Source: Kryptolebias marmoratus
Taxonomy: Eukaryota > Chordata > Actinopteri > Cyprinodontiformes > Rivulidae
DNA length: 64,000 bases
Direction of reading: 5' to 3'
NCBI RefSeq assembly: GCF_001649575.2
Contig: NC_051433.1
Span: forward strand, 9,493,126-9,557,125
Of this stretch, positions 37,069-48,900 are shown in pieces (position 1 is the stretch's first letter; every line of letters starts with the position of its first letter). The notes below the pieces were generated by a model. That model ran no database searches, was not told where the DNA came from, and saw only the letters and a list, made by a program, of their open reading frames with translations. Made by a program: the position numbers and the translations under genes.

Positions 37069-38883
37069 ATGTGACAGGCAACAAACTGAGAACAAAAAAC
37101 TGTACAAACTGCTATTACATTTATTCATCTTTGGACCTTAAGCTCTCCTCTGAGATTTGTTGTTTTGTTCTCTGCTTTTTTGTTTGGTGATTTTGTTTTT
37201 GGGTCCTCTTTTTTTTCAAACAACAGTAAAAGTTTTTGACAGTAACTTCTCTTCGTATTGTTTATGCAACAGCTTCTTGTTATATTTAAAGACATCTTAA
37301 ACTGTAGCTAATTTAAGTTCAAGGACCCCAGAGGTGGCCAAGTTTGTTTATGCGATCTTCATGCCTGGATGTTCTGCAGCAAAGTTCAGAAAGAGTTGGA
37401 GTTACTTTACAAAACTTGCATGATAAGAAAGATTGTAGTTTCAGATTAGTGTCTCTGGACATCATCATCAGTACAACAGGTTTTTGCAGAGAGATGTGAA
37501 ATTCTTCTCATGTGATTTGGCTTCACGAAGCAGTTTCTGGTGCTGAACTGTCTGTCTGCTTCCTGCTAGACATTTTAATTTATAAAAGAGAAGTTTTAAA
37601 ACCTTGTTTTCAAAAGAGCTGGGACATTCTATAAAATGTTGTGGTTATAATAGTTCAATTAAAACCAATTTAGGCTAATTTTGTCATGTTTAGCGATATT
37701 TACTTCCAGCTGTTTTGTAATAAAATAAAATAAAATAAAAGCTTCATATTGTTTCAAGGAATGCATATCGCCCTCTGACTTTCAGTGTTTTAGACTAAGT
37801 TTGGATTGGAGGATGTATTGCCCAGAAACTATTTTAATAACATTTAGCATCAATGGTACCTTCATGTGATGTGGTTGTTATTTCATGTCATAAACATGAG
37901 TGTGCATGAGTGCTGTTAAGTCTGTTACACGTTTCCAGTGTTATTTGTGTGCTGAGCATCCCCACTTTGAGATATAAACACCCGAAGGACACTATTGACA
38001 AGAAGAGAGAAAAAAAAAGAAAGAAAAGAAAGGACCTATAGGATAAAAAGCTGAAAATACCATAATGGCTGCTTGGGCAGCAGGCCAGACAAAAAAAAGC
38101 ATGCAGACAGAACAAAGCACAGTCAGAAAGTGAGGTAGAGGAAGGAAAACGGGAAGAAATGGATAATAAAAGGAAAAAAAACCCTGCAAAGATGGCTACC
38201 TATAAAGATTATCTGCCACTGTTGCATCTCTGTAGAAGTGCTCATTAGCAGTCTGAGCTGCCCTTCAAGGAGAGGACTTGTTTCAGATGGCAGCAGTGGC
38301 ATGTACAGCCAGGGTCATTTCTCTTTATTTCGCCCCTCCCATCCCTTTAATAACCAAGATAGCTGCAGTCAGCACTAATACTGTATTGATTAATGGACAG
38401 CGCTATAACAGGGAGTGGTGCTGGTTATTATGGGATTAAATGCAAACCCACTCCTGCTATCTGACCGCATGCAGCCCCACAGGAAGAGGCTTAACTTAGT
38501 GCAGAGGTTCTGTTGTGTTGGTAAGAATAACATTTAGTGAAAATGGCATTAACCCTCATGTAACTTCAGAGCAAAACCATTTATTAAACAAACTTATAAA
38601 ACATTTTTCTTCTCTTAATGGGTTATTAAGTCCTCCACAGACCTGAGCACAAAATTAGTTCATTTGCATTGTACTGGATCAAGATTTGTTTCTGTGAAAA
38701 TTGAAAACTCACGTTTTAGCCACTTCCATCTGATCTGGTTTTATTTCAGGAAGGTGTTTGATCAAGTTTCTAACTCCATCAAAATCTTATAACACACTAA
38801 GGTTATTTCATTTCATATAAATCAGCACAATCGTTGCATAAATCGTCTATGAAATCATCCCGCAACATGAGTATTTTAATCAT

Positions 38884-38908
38884 TTTATTTATTTATTTAT
38901 TTATTTAT
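38884..38908. repeat. (TTTA)n repeat, possible minus-strand poly(A) signals
   Basis: Tandem TTTA units. On the minus strand they read as overlapping AATAAA hexamers about 630-650 bp past the stop codon of the shisa-like gene, so they may serve as its polyadenylation signal. Confidence 0.5.
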
Positions 38909-39532
38909 ACTGGTAGTCTCATTGAGACATTCAAGAGATTTCTGTTTCGGACAAACTAGTATATAGTTCATCTGTACATTATATTTCTTCTCACTGAAGC
39001 TGAGGAAAATACAGTAAATCACAAGTAAAAACTCCGTACACATAAAAGTGGGTCAGGGGCGACCTCTGGTGGTTGGTTTTAGATGATTGATGAAAAACAA
39101 ACATTCAGGTCATGTAATCAACTGTTATTGTTTTTTAAACTTTTATCAGCAATGTTTAAATGGGAGTCATAGTTTGAATGAAGTAAAAAAAAAAAGCTTC
39201 TAATCTTTATGGGAACAAATAGTTAACTAAACTTGAAACGCTCCAGGTTTTGTGCAAAAATTTTACGATTTTATGTGCCTTTTGGGTTTGGGGTTTCTAT
39301 TTGATTGCCCTCTTTAAAAAGAAAATCCACCTTAAGCATAAAAGTATTAATTGAATTGACATACAGCCAAAAAATAAAAATAAAAAAACAGTCAAAATTG
39401 ACACTCTTTTTGAAATACATTAAACATTAAAGCTGAAGATCTTCCAGATAACATTTGATTCTAAATTGACGTCCTACAGTAAGTCTCCCTGAGGATTCAC
39501 ACGACATGATCCATCAAGTTCAAACAAGTCTT

Positions 39533-42500
39533 TCATGGCTGTGGTCCATAAGACGGGTTGTAGGGCGGATGTTCAAGTTCCTCTGAATAAGGAGGAGGTG
39601 ACTGAGGCTGGCTGAGGGGGTGGGGGGGATGCACTTGTGGGAATGCAGTTGGAGAGTAAACTGGATCATCTGGAAAGATAAAGTACAATTATTTATTTAT
39701 TTGTTGTTGCTTTTGTTTTTTTTTCTGAGAAAGCTGACTTTTCAATTTATTGGGAGGCTTCTGTACACAGAAACACAGGCAGCCAGACGGGTTGATGAAA
39801 TTCGGTGGTAAAATAACTGAGTAAAGATTTGAAAATTAAAAATAATTTGGTTTAAATTTCATTCTTTAACACATTAATGATCTATTATCATAAATTCTAT
39901 ATTATATTAAAAGAAGAACAACTTAAAAAACAAGCAATTTAAATCCAAAAGCAGCTCTGCTTCTTTTATTTCCCAATAAATATGTTTAGTTGTTTTACCT
40001 TTATTACATTAAGGGACAATTCTAACCTTTTTATTTATATATTTTTAGTCAACAATCAGTTTTTTTTTCTACTTTTGTAAATTCAACGCACAACATGAAT
40101 ACATTCAAGTCTGTTTTGCTGTTTCTTCACTGAAGAAACTATTTTTCCAATGCTTGTCAACAACCCTGCAATTTATTTAATCGAAGAAAGTGCCAAGTTT
40201 ATGAAAATAAGAATAACAAAAAACTACAAAAAAAACTAGTGACTCGTCAAGGGTGTAGCCTGCTTCTTGTTGGTAACTGTTGGAGACATACCCTCAGGTC
40301 AGCCCTGACCTGAACCTGGCAAGAAACAAGTTCTTACAACAACAAAAAAAAAACAGATGGGTAGAAAAATAATAAAGATTTTGTGCAAAGCTTTGTGCAG
40401 ATTTACATAAAACTGTAAATTTGAGGTACTGACGTGGAAATTCAAGTTCTGAGCTGTCCTAAAACCCAGCAGAGCATACCCTCGATCACCCTGCAGAATG
40501 TTAAACTCACTGCTTCAGTGGTTCTCATATATGGAAATTAGAGTTCATACTGATATGTTACCTAATGTAGGTAATAATATTTTTTAAAGGGAACCGAACC
40601 ATGATGGCCCGATTGCAACAAAGTCAAGATTTGACTCAATCTGTTGGCTTTCTTAGGTAACTTCTACTAATTGGCATTTTATCCATCAAAAGTGCACTGA
40701 GATGACTTTTGATGTGAATTGGCGCTGCATAAATGAACCAAGAGCTCTAAAAACACCTCATTACAGAAGAGAAGCCAGTTTACTGTGTTGCCTGGATGGG
40801 GTTTACTGTTTCAAAATGATCATTATTGTTGGTGTATGATATAAAACAAGGCTGCAAGTCACATGGTTTCTCTTTAAAAAAAAAAGCAGGTCCATATAAA
40901 CATAGAAACAAAGTTCACCATGTGGACTGTCTTGGACTCTTCAGTGCCACTGTATAAATATTTATCAACAAGCCTTAAAGTGATGCTTTAAAATAGCAAT
41001 GTTTAACAACTTACTAATCTCCAGATATGGTGGGGGTGGTGCTGTGGGCATGGGTTGCCTCGCATTTCCTGGCACAAACTGATAGCCCCCATAGGCTGGC
41101 TGATGTCCAGACGGAGAGTACGGAGGCTGACGTGCGCTGAACGAAGTGTTTGTTACAGCTGTACGAGAAAATCACACGGAGTTAATTTGGCTGAGAAATG
41201 ATTTACAGCAAGGGTGTCAAACTCAGTTACATAAAAATTCAAAACTTGGCCTTAGCCAAGGGCTTTTCCCAGTGACAAACATGCTTTAACGAACAAGGAA
41301 AAATAGATCAAACTTAAAAAGAGACGTCATTAGAATTCATTTCTTATGCCTTACTCTCTATCATCAGCTTTAGTAATACGTTTTATCACAATTCAATAAA
41401 GCAGTTACAAAAAAAAATCTTTGAACATACAGCAACTAATATTTAACTTTAAAACAAGAAGAAAAAACTGAAAAAGAAGACGTACATTAAAGCAGACTTG
41501 CTGTTACTCGGACGCACTTTAACTCAAGTCAAACGCCCGACAACATTTCTTTTAGCTGCAAGTTTAACAACAGTTTGATCTGTCCAGTTGTTCGTTCTTT
41601 AAAGCTTTTTTTTCACATCAAAATAAAGGTTACTGAGAAATGAAAACGGAATTTAAAGATAAAATGTTAACAAGGGCCAGATCTGACCTGCGGGCCTTGA
41701 GTTTGACATGTGGGATTTACAGGAATGCTGATTTGGATGAGCACTTTTTTAAAAAAAAAAAAAGAATATTTAATCCTCTGACACACCAATAGACTTCCAT
41801 CCATCCATTTTCTTTACCCGCTTCTCCATTCTGGTTGTCGCGGGGGACACAAACATACTTTTTCAATGTCAAACAAATAGATAAGTTGGACAGTTTGGAA
41901 AACTCCATTTTTGTTTGCGTCTGTTTAAAGCTGGAACACGATAAGGTGAGATCAAAACTGTGCCTTACTTGTCTGCCTTGGGGTGCCTGTCCTGTGGCAG
42001 CACTGGTACAAAACACAGCAAGGGACCAAACAGCAGATAAGAAGAACCACAAAAAGAACGACGAAAATGACGACAGCAACTGCGATTCCCACAAATATAG
42101 CAAATCCTTTACAGGGGTGGGCTGTGCGGCGCACTCGTATTCTTGAGGTTGCAGGTTCAAGCCCAGGTTGTGTCAGGGAGCGCACCCGGCGTAAAACGTT
42201 AGCTGAAGGAAGGAAATCAGTGTTTGTAGAGACGACAGGCCTTGAAAAGGGAGGGAAGAAACAGGCTTTTTAAAGGACATGACGATTAAATAATCAAACT
42301 TCTTCCAATATCTTAGTATATTTCATCCACTGAATTTTGGGGAGGATAAATGATTTTTAGAACAGAGCCACACCTTTGTAAACACAGTTGCTGTTGTTCT
42401 TCAGTTAGGTGGTATTTCTTGTCATTGCAGCAGTATTTGTTCCTGCAGTCTCCACAGCAGTACTTGGAACAGTGCTGGGCCCGGTGGAAGTTCTTGGTTG

Positions 42501-42870
42501 TGTCCCAGTAGCTTGTGCAGTCATCAGCTGGAAGACACATAGACTAGTAAAATAAACATCACACTGGTTCACAGAGAAAAGTAACTAAGGGGAAATAAAA
42601 GTTACATCTAAAAACCTCTGATAGTTGAACCAGAACTAAGACATAACCCTGTGAAACAACACAAAAGTGGGGTTTTCAAGCCATTTTTAACTCAACAGCT
42701 CCAGCTTAGTTTCACTTCGCAATAGTTGGCACGTGACCAAAGATTGTCGAAAGCACGTACGCTTACTGTAATGAAATCCTAAATTAGGAAAAAGCACACT
42801 CACCCCAAGCTGCTTGTACCACGACCAAACAAAAAACACAAAAAACACCGGACCAAAACCCTGAAACCAT
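39533..42870 (-). CDS. Shisa-4/5-like single-pass membrane protein
   Basis: Five exons: 42804-42870, 42374-42527, 41969-42141, 41015-41158, 39533-39669; 224 residues. Layout: signal peptide (about 1-21, MVSGFWSGVFCVFC...), extracellular cysteine-rich Shisa domain with the pattern C...C...CC..C....CC (25-70), a membrane segment (about 86-112, FAIFVGIAVAVVIFVV...), a cysteine cluster ICCLVPCCVLYQCC likely to be palmitoylated, and a proline/tyrosine-rich cytosolic tail. The tail has PPPY at 173-176 and 204-207, ligands for WW domains of NEDD4-type ubiquitin ligases. Shisa proteins sit in the ER/endosomal system and modulate receptors or cell death; the role of this one is unknown. It is a tandem duplicate of the gene at 45921-52391. 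The exon 3 start is the weakest point: the in-frame acceptor (TCAAG|AATACG) lies in a SINE-like remnant with a poor pyrimidine tract, while a stronger acceptor upstream (CTTCCTTCAG, about 42206) would give an immediate stop. Confidence 0.82.
41201..41722. mobile_element. hAT-like MITE with perfect 8-bp target duplication
   Basis: Element 41209-41714 (506 bp) in intron 3 of the shisa-like gene, flanked on both sides by ATTTACAG. Ends read CAAGGGTGTCAAACTCA and, in reverse complement, CCCACATGTCAAACTCA, giving a short inverted repeat. Internal text GGGCCAGATCTGACCTGCGG then GCCTTGAGTTTGACA is typical of a widespread fish repeat. No transposase frame is present. Confidence 0.75.
41790..41852 (-). 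mobile_element. Short LINE-tail fragment, antisense
   Basis: Reads CCATCCATCCATTTTCTTTA then CCCGCTTCTCCATTCTGGTT and GTCGCGGGG. On the minus strand this is the end of a GGATGG-tailed fish repeat that also occurs in the large itga7 intron. Only about 60 bp remain, in intron 3 of the shisa-like gene. Confidence 0.6.
42113..42215 (+). mobile_element. tRNA-SINE-like remnant overlapping shisa-like exon 3
   Basis: The plus strand contains TTGAGGTTGCAGGTTCAAGC then CCAGGTTGTGTCAGGGAGCG and CACCCGGCGTAAAACG. The phrases GTTCAAG(C/T)CC...GGTTGTGTCAGG and GGCGTAAAA match a dispersed fish repeat from memory. GGTTCAAGCCC fits the Pol III B-box (GGTTCRANYCC), pointing to a tRNA-derived SINE. The A-box half is lost. 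The remnant runs into the predicted start of exon 3 of the shisa-like gene on the opposite strand. Confidence 0.55.
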
Positions 42871-43549
42871 GACTTCTATGAGCCGGTCTTCGACGGAAAT
42901 GCGTTCAACCCTACAAAGAGACAACTGTCTAAACATGTGTGCCTATCCCACCCTGTAACAGCCGACCCAACAACATTCCTGAACAACATAGGAAGGATTT
43001 CCCAATACCTGAGAGTCATCAGAGGTACCTGAGAGCTGTTCTTATTGACCCTGATCATTACTGATCTTCCAAACGTCTGTCTGATCGACTACTCCCAGAC
43101 ATGTTATATTTGTCAATGATTTTACATCTTTAGTTCAGTTTTACCCAACACAGTACTGTCAGGAAATTAGATACTTGACAAGTAAATCAAATTCATACAG
43201 AAACTTAACCCAGTTTGGTTTCAGTTTGGCTGCTACATTGTTTTAAATGTGCATCACCTGACTGCAGTGACTGACTCCACGCAGATTTGCTCTGAACTTG
43301 TTTTTGTCTCCACCCAGTTGCTATATACAGTATGTTGTTTTTATGCACTGAAGATATTTAAACTGAGTCCCACCCAACTCCATGAAAGACTTCAGTGCAA
43401 TTTTATTCCTTGGAAAACAGGATATTAATGGGTTTTTTCTTCTTCTTGAGATTTTAGGGCTACAGCCCCTTATATCCCCCCCACTTGAGGTTTAATTATT
43501 CCAATCCTCATTAAGGCCTCTCTGTGTGGACTTTGTCTTTTGCTTTCCT

Positions 43550-43810
43550 AACCAAAGAAAGGAACCAGAGTACCTTGAGAAAACGCATTCAGAGTGACGG
43601 AGATCATGCAAAAAAAAATAAACCGACCAATCAAACCTGGTGTAGAATCTGAATAGACTTACGTGTTGGTTTGAGTCTGCATATTCCTCAGTTCCCACCC
43701 ACTGTCTAAAAACTTTGGCAGCTTTAAACTGTCCCTCAGTGTGTCCCTGTGATGGACCGGTGACCTGTCCAGGTGTAACCTCCCAATGACCACTGAAGAT
43801 ATACCAGAAC
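43550..43810. repeat. Two facing fragments of a fish dispersed repeat
   Basis: The stretch 43553-43613 (AAAGGAACCAGAGTACCTTG then AGAAAACGCATTC) is in one orientation. The stretch 43680-43810 (GTGTCCCTGTGATGGACCGG then TGACCTGTCCAGGTGTAACC) is in the opposite one. Both are diverged parts of the same family as the copy at 32470-32660. Confidence 0.55.
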
Positions 43811-44469
43811 GTTATCCTTTACATCTAATCCATTCAGTCTTTCCCTTCTATTCCCCGGAAAAGGCCGGAATCACCAGTTTAACCAGTGACTCAGCAAATC
43901 TTTTATTATTCAGCAAATTTTTTTTTTTAATTTTTCGTTCTACACAAAGGAACGTGTGACCATCAGACTTATAGTTTTCCCAAAATGTTTTTTTCTTTCT
44001 TGTTTTTTCCACCATGATTCCTGCCATAGATCCTGTATAATTTCAGACTCCTCATCTTTTGCTCAAAGACCAGTGAAGATATGACATCAGAACTTTATCG
44101 TTCATGCATGAAAAAAGTCCTTCTTAGAGTCCAATTAAGTGTGGGGTTTCATTTTGTTCAGCTAACCACATGCTCAAGAAAAAATAAAAAATTCAGGAAA
44201 GCATTCCTTAATAAGTTAAATATTAACGTATAAGGTCCCATTTTATACCAAACCAATAAGAAATTAAGCCAAAACTCGACTCCTTTAAGTGGTCTTTTTT
44301 TAATGTATTCCCTGTTACTTTGTTGTCCACTTTAGCCCAGAGCTGTGGAGGACGTACATTGATCCCTTCCATGCAGGAAAACTGAACAAGAACTTGAACT
44401 GAAAGGAAAACAAAAACATATAAATATATATATTTTAAGAAACTCTGTAAAAGCTGTAAAACAAATGGT

Positions 44470-44473
<4 letters not shown>

Positions 44474-44521
<48 letters not shown>
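44474..44521. repeat. (TA)n microsatellite
   Basis: About 24 perfect TA units, intergenic. Likely polymorphic. Confidence 0.97.
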
Positions 44522-44524
<3 letters not shown>

Positions 44525-45920
44525 GGATACCATGAAACGCTTGATGTGAATCAAGACCCAGCAAACAACTGACAGCAGAAGAATGTGTGACGATTAAGGC
44601 TTCTTTGAGACAAAAGACACAGACCAATGACTAAATATTTCCAAAAGAAACAAAAGAAATACGAGTTTTCACCGTAGATGCTAACAGGATCACAGTCTGG
44701 CCTGTCACAATGTCTGCTCTTTGGGTTCACCTGAATCACAAGAAAAATGTCACTTTTAAAAAAAAATATTTCCAAGTTATTTTGGTGGGCAAAGCAAAAA
44801 GCAAAAATGGTGGTGCTTCATCTACATTATTAGAAAACAAATTGCAGCAGTAAATCTGTGTTCTAACAGAGGGAACTGGAAACAACAGGGTTTTTTTTGT
44901 TTGTTTGTTTTTTTAAATAGTACGAATACAAGCCGGAAGGACAATAAAACTCACATCATCTGACGGTGACAGTTTAAACATTCAGAAATAAATAGAACAA
45001 AAATATTTTAAAGTGCTCTAAAACTCAAACACTTGTGTGCGTTGAAGGCACAAACAGACGTTTAACATTTTTCCTTTTTTTTTTTTTGGTTTGGACAAAG
45101 TGTTTGGTAGACTGATGAGGAGGAAATCTTCACAGGTAAAGCTGCCGAGGCCTTTTGGATCATTCAGATGTGAGACGAAAGCTGGTAGGTGAATAAAAAA
45201 AAACAAGAATAACAGTTTGTGTCAAGCCTAGTATGTAGATAAGCACTAAAGTAAACCTTTCCTTGCGTGCAAACGTCTGCTGAGTTAACGTTTTTGAAGC
45301 GTTTAAAATGGACCTGCTCACTAGAAACAAACTATTCCCTCTGGTAACGTGAGCATCAGTTGCCAACAATGATAAGTATTTGACTTGATTTGTTCCCAAA
45401 GTAACAAGTACTGAATATGAACTACAACACTAGAAAAAGAATGTGTTTACATGAAGAAATAAAAAGTTTAAAGCACTTCTGCAACACAGTGGCAGATATT
45501 TAAGAGACGACTGGCTCTGACCTGGAAACATCTCCAGTTTTGTCACTGAATCAGAAAATTAACAAGGCAAACAGGAAGATCTGAGGCAGAAAAATTAAAA
45601 CACACTTTAAAAGCTAAAATCAAACAGAGTGGTTTCATGTTTCATTTGCCAGGATGACAAAAACAAATAGAGCCTCAAAAAAAAAAAAAAAATGGCATCA
45701 GACAATCTCACCACATACTGCAAATATACTGCAAGTCCGTGCAAAACAAGCCGAAAGGCACCGACGTTTTCACGCAGCGACAACTCAACGTAACAGCTGA
45801 CATCATTGCATTTCCCAAGTTTACCATCAGACTGAATGACGCAAGATGGGGCATTTCTTATCTGTAATAAAAGAACTCTTCTCCAGTAAAATGTCGCAGT
45901 ATGTTTGAGGCCGAGGTCTC

Positions 45921-48900
45921 TTATCCCATTTTGGGTGGAGCAACATAATCCGGGTTGTACGCGGGCTGGGCCTGGTAGTCCAGCTGAGGTGGGGGAACGT
46001 TTGGCTGTGGCTGGGCAGGCGGGTGTAGAGGGTACGGTGGCTGTCCCGGGCCGTAAGCCGCCTGGCTGTAAGGCATCGGCTGAGGCGGGTAGGCAGGACC
46101 GGCTGGAAATGGAAAGACAAACACAAAAACTGAAGGTCTAAAAACATTCTGACCACAACTGTAGCTCTTTTACACGCAGACACGACCCGACTTTATTTAA
46201 AGCAGCTCCACTTCTGCTATTTAGAAGCACTACTTTACATAACAATGAAGCTTTTTTTCGGCCTAACATTATAAATAGTACAAGCCTGTTTCGGGAAACA
46301 GAATGGGATGCTTCCTGCCACTCACTGGCTTCCTGATACGTTGGTGGTGGTCCCGGCATAAACGGCTGTCCCTGGGGGGGTGATGTAGGCATGCCCTGAG
46401 TTCCATAACCAGGCTGCACTGGCATAGGCTGATAAGGCGCATACTGCACCCCGTGGTAGGGCTGAGAAGGACCAGGCGCTGCGCTTGGCTGCTGGGGGTA
46501 CTGCTGAGGGGCTGCGGTAATCACCGTGGTGTGGGTGGTGGTCGCCAACACAGCTGGAAGCATGCAGAAGAAATATAAATAATATATTTTATGCAGGATT
46601 TCAGTCTGTGGTTAACAGACAAACGTACAACTGCCCCCACTTTACATCCCCCTGTTTAAAAGGAACTAACTTTCAGGGCAAAACCACCAAATCTTAGAAA
46701 AACAGACAGCAAGTTTCACTTTGACTGCAATAAGATCAAAGCCACGCTGCATTAAAATAAACAAGATGTCGGGCATTTGTTCCATTTATAGCAGTGAACT
46801 CAGACAACCACTTCTGCTTTTATCAAACCGTTTAAATCACATGAATTCAACAATGATCTAAATGTTCAGTCGAATTTGACTTCACTTGGAGTTAAATGGA
46901 AAAGAAATGTCGGTCTTCAGCCTTTTATTTGGTAAACAAGAAGACTTTCTTTTATTATTTCCCTCAAAAGGGGATAGATTTCAAAGTTTATTCTTTCATG
47001 CATTTCTCTATCCTCACCTGCCAAAACTGAGATATAGAGGACACCAAAATATTTCTGAATGTGCGGAAAAGATAATTATACACTTTTATGTCTCGATCAA
47101 ATGTTTCCATCACATCACTCGAGCCTTTTCAAGACTTCTACTACTTTAAGTGTTGAGCTATTTTTACATACATTCAGTCGAACTAAGAGAGGGCTGCTGA
47201 AAAAAAAAAAAAAAGGAAGAACTGAGCAGAAAGAAAGAGCTGGCTGTGTGTGTCTCAACAGAGTGCGAGTCATCACGACCACTTCCTGTAAATGACGTAA
47301 AATGTCCTGGAGTCCCCCCCCATCCCCCTCGGTGGTTGTCATGGAAACAGTGACTCATCCCCTGATCATTCCTGGATCTGATCCCGGCCCACAACAGTCT
47401 GAGTCCAGGATGCCTCGCAGCGTTTTAGCTCCTCCGCCAAAACGTTCTCATCACTTAACTTCATTCGAACAATGTGGCAAAAACACTAAAGTCACATCTA
47501 TTGACTGAAAAACAAAACACAGTTTCCAGGGATTTTCCTCAAGCAGAGAGGAATGCTTACTGCCAAACTTTTACATTTTGTTCCCATTTGTTCGTATTTA
47601 TTATGTCTCCCCATCTTTTATGTTGTACATGCTACGTTTCGCAGTGTTGTTTTTAATATTGGCTGCTGTGTCGAAACAATTCCCCCGGCTGGATCAGTGA
47701 TGGATGGACAAATTGTTGGGTGGAGCACTAAATTTTAGGAGGAGAAAAAATAAAAAAAATGTGTTCAAGGTTAAGAAGCCCAGACTCCCTTTCTGTTAAA
47801 GATAACAGAGGAGAAGCAAGCTCAAAGCTCATAAAACAAATGGCATGCAAAGGGGTTGGAGTCAAGAGTTCCTTTCCGATAAAAATGTTTCACAAAGCAA
47901 TTCAAGACACTCACAAAGAATGTGAAGAATCCAGTAATGAACTAAACTTCCTGAGTGGCGAAACAAATACATTAATATACAAAATGTAACCAAGACAAAG
48001 TCAGAGCAGAATGAACGATCTGCTCACCAGCTTGTTACTGCGATGGATAATATTTCGTGACGGTGTTTTTCAGAACAGGAACTTAAGTGAGGATCTTCAT
48101 TATTAACATTATTATTCATGTATTAAGAGAGCAGGAAGTTATGATGCCATTCAGTCCTGCTGATTTATGTCGTGAGCCACGTAAACAAAAGAAATAATGC
48201 TTTTTTGTTGACTTTTGTTCCTTTTAAAGTTGATGAAGTTTACAGTTTCGTGCGGTTAACCGTTAACAGAGTGTGATGGATCCAGCTTTGAGCCTTGCCG
48301 ATTTTTGAGGCATAAACTATGACGGTTTTATTGTCATCTATGAAAGAAAGAAGCTTTGGGTTCAAACTCTAAAAGTGAAGCCAATTTCCAGAAAGGTTAA
48401 ATAAATATGCATCCTTTTGGAGGGGATCTTTGTGCATAAATGCTGAGTCTGTCTGTCTTATATAAAGTCTACAAGCAGAACTGTGGTCAGCCCTGTGGGG
48501 CTTTTAGAGACTCAATCAAAACAGCAGAAAAGCCTAGCATTTACTGTATTTACATATGTAAATGTGTTATTTACTCTACTTTAATTCAGACAGAAAGTGA
48601 GATATACAGGACAGCAAAACAACTACTAAAGTTTTGAAATAAAGCTGTTTATTAGGAGAGACACAGCTTGAGACTTTTAATCTGAAATCTCTTCTCAGAA
48701 ACATTTTCCTCATCTTTGTTGTTGTTGAGAAACCTCGTGAAAAGAGTGAAACCACCTTTTAAACCCTGTCTGTGGAACTTGGCCTCTTTAAAACAAATAA
48801 TACTTATATGCTTTCATTTTTAAAAGTGGCCGATTAGTTACACGAACAACGGGAATAATACTTTTGGAAACTTTTGTTCTTTTTCAGCAAAGAGTCAGAA

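Larger units (their letters stand above)
35308..39532. other. Intergenic region upstream of itga7 and downstream of the shisa-like gene
   Basis: Holds the presumed itga7 5' UTR and promoter just above 35307 and the 3' end of the shisa-like gene at the far side. It includes a CTC repeat (35655-35680), three CAGCTG E-boxes within 93 bp (36457, 36493, 36544), a GAATA pentamer repeat (37005-37068) and a TTTA repeat (38884-38908). No conserved protein frame was recognised. Confidence 0.5.
42871..45920. other. Intergenic region between the two shisa genes
   Basis: About 3 kb that should include the promoter of the shisa-like gene near 42871 and the 3' UTR of shisa5 below 45921. It contains two oppositely oriented fragments of a fish dispersed repeat (about 43550-43615 and 43680-43810) and a TA microsatellite (44474-44521). 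No gene or clear minus-strand polyadenylation signal near 45921 was identified. Confidence 0.5.

Noticed and set aside
42140..42170. A functional tRNA gene at the B-box-like sequence
   Set aside because: Only a B-box-like word is present; there is no cloverleaf, A-box or acceptor stem. It fits a SINE remnant.
41952..42185. A separate small gene beginning RSLTQPGLEPATSR
   Set aside because: The first half is SINE-derived and the second half is the membrane exon of the shisa-like gene; no independent start is needed.
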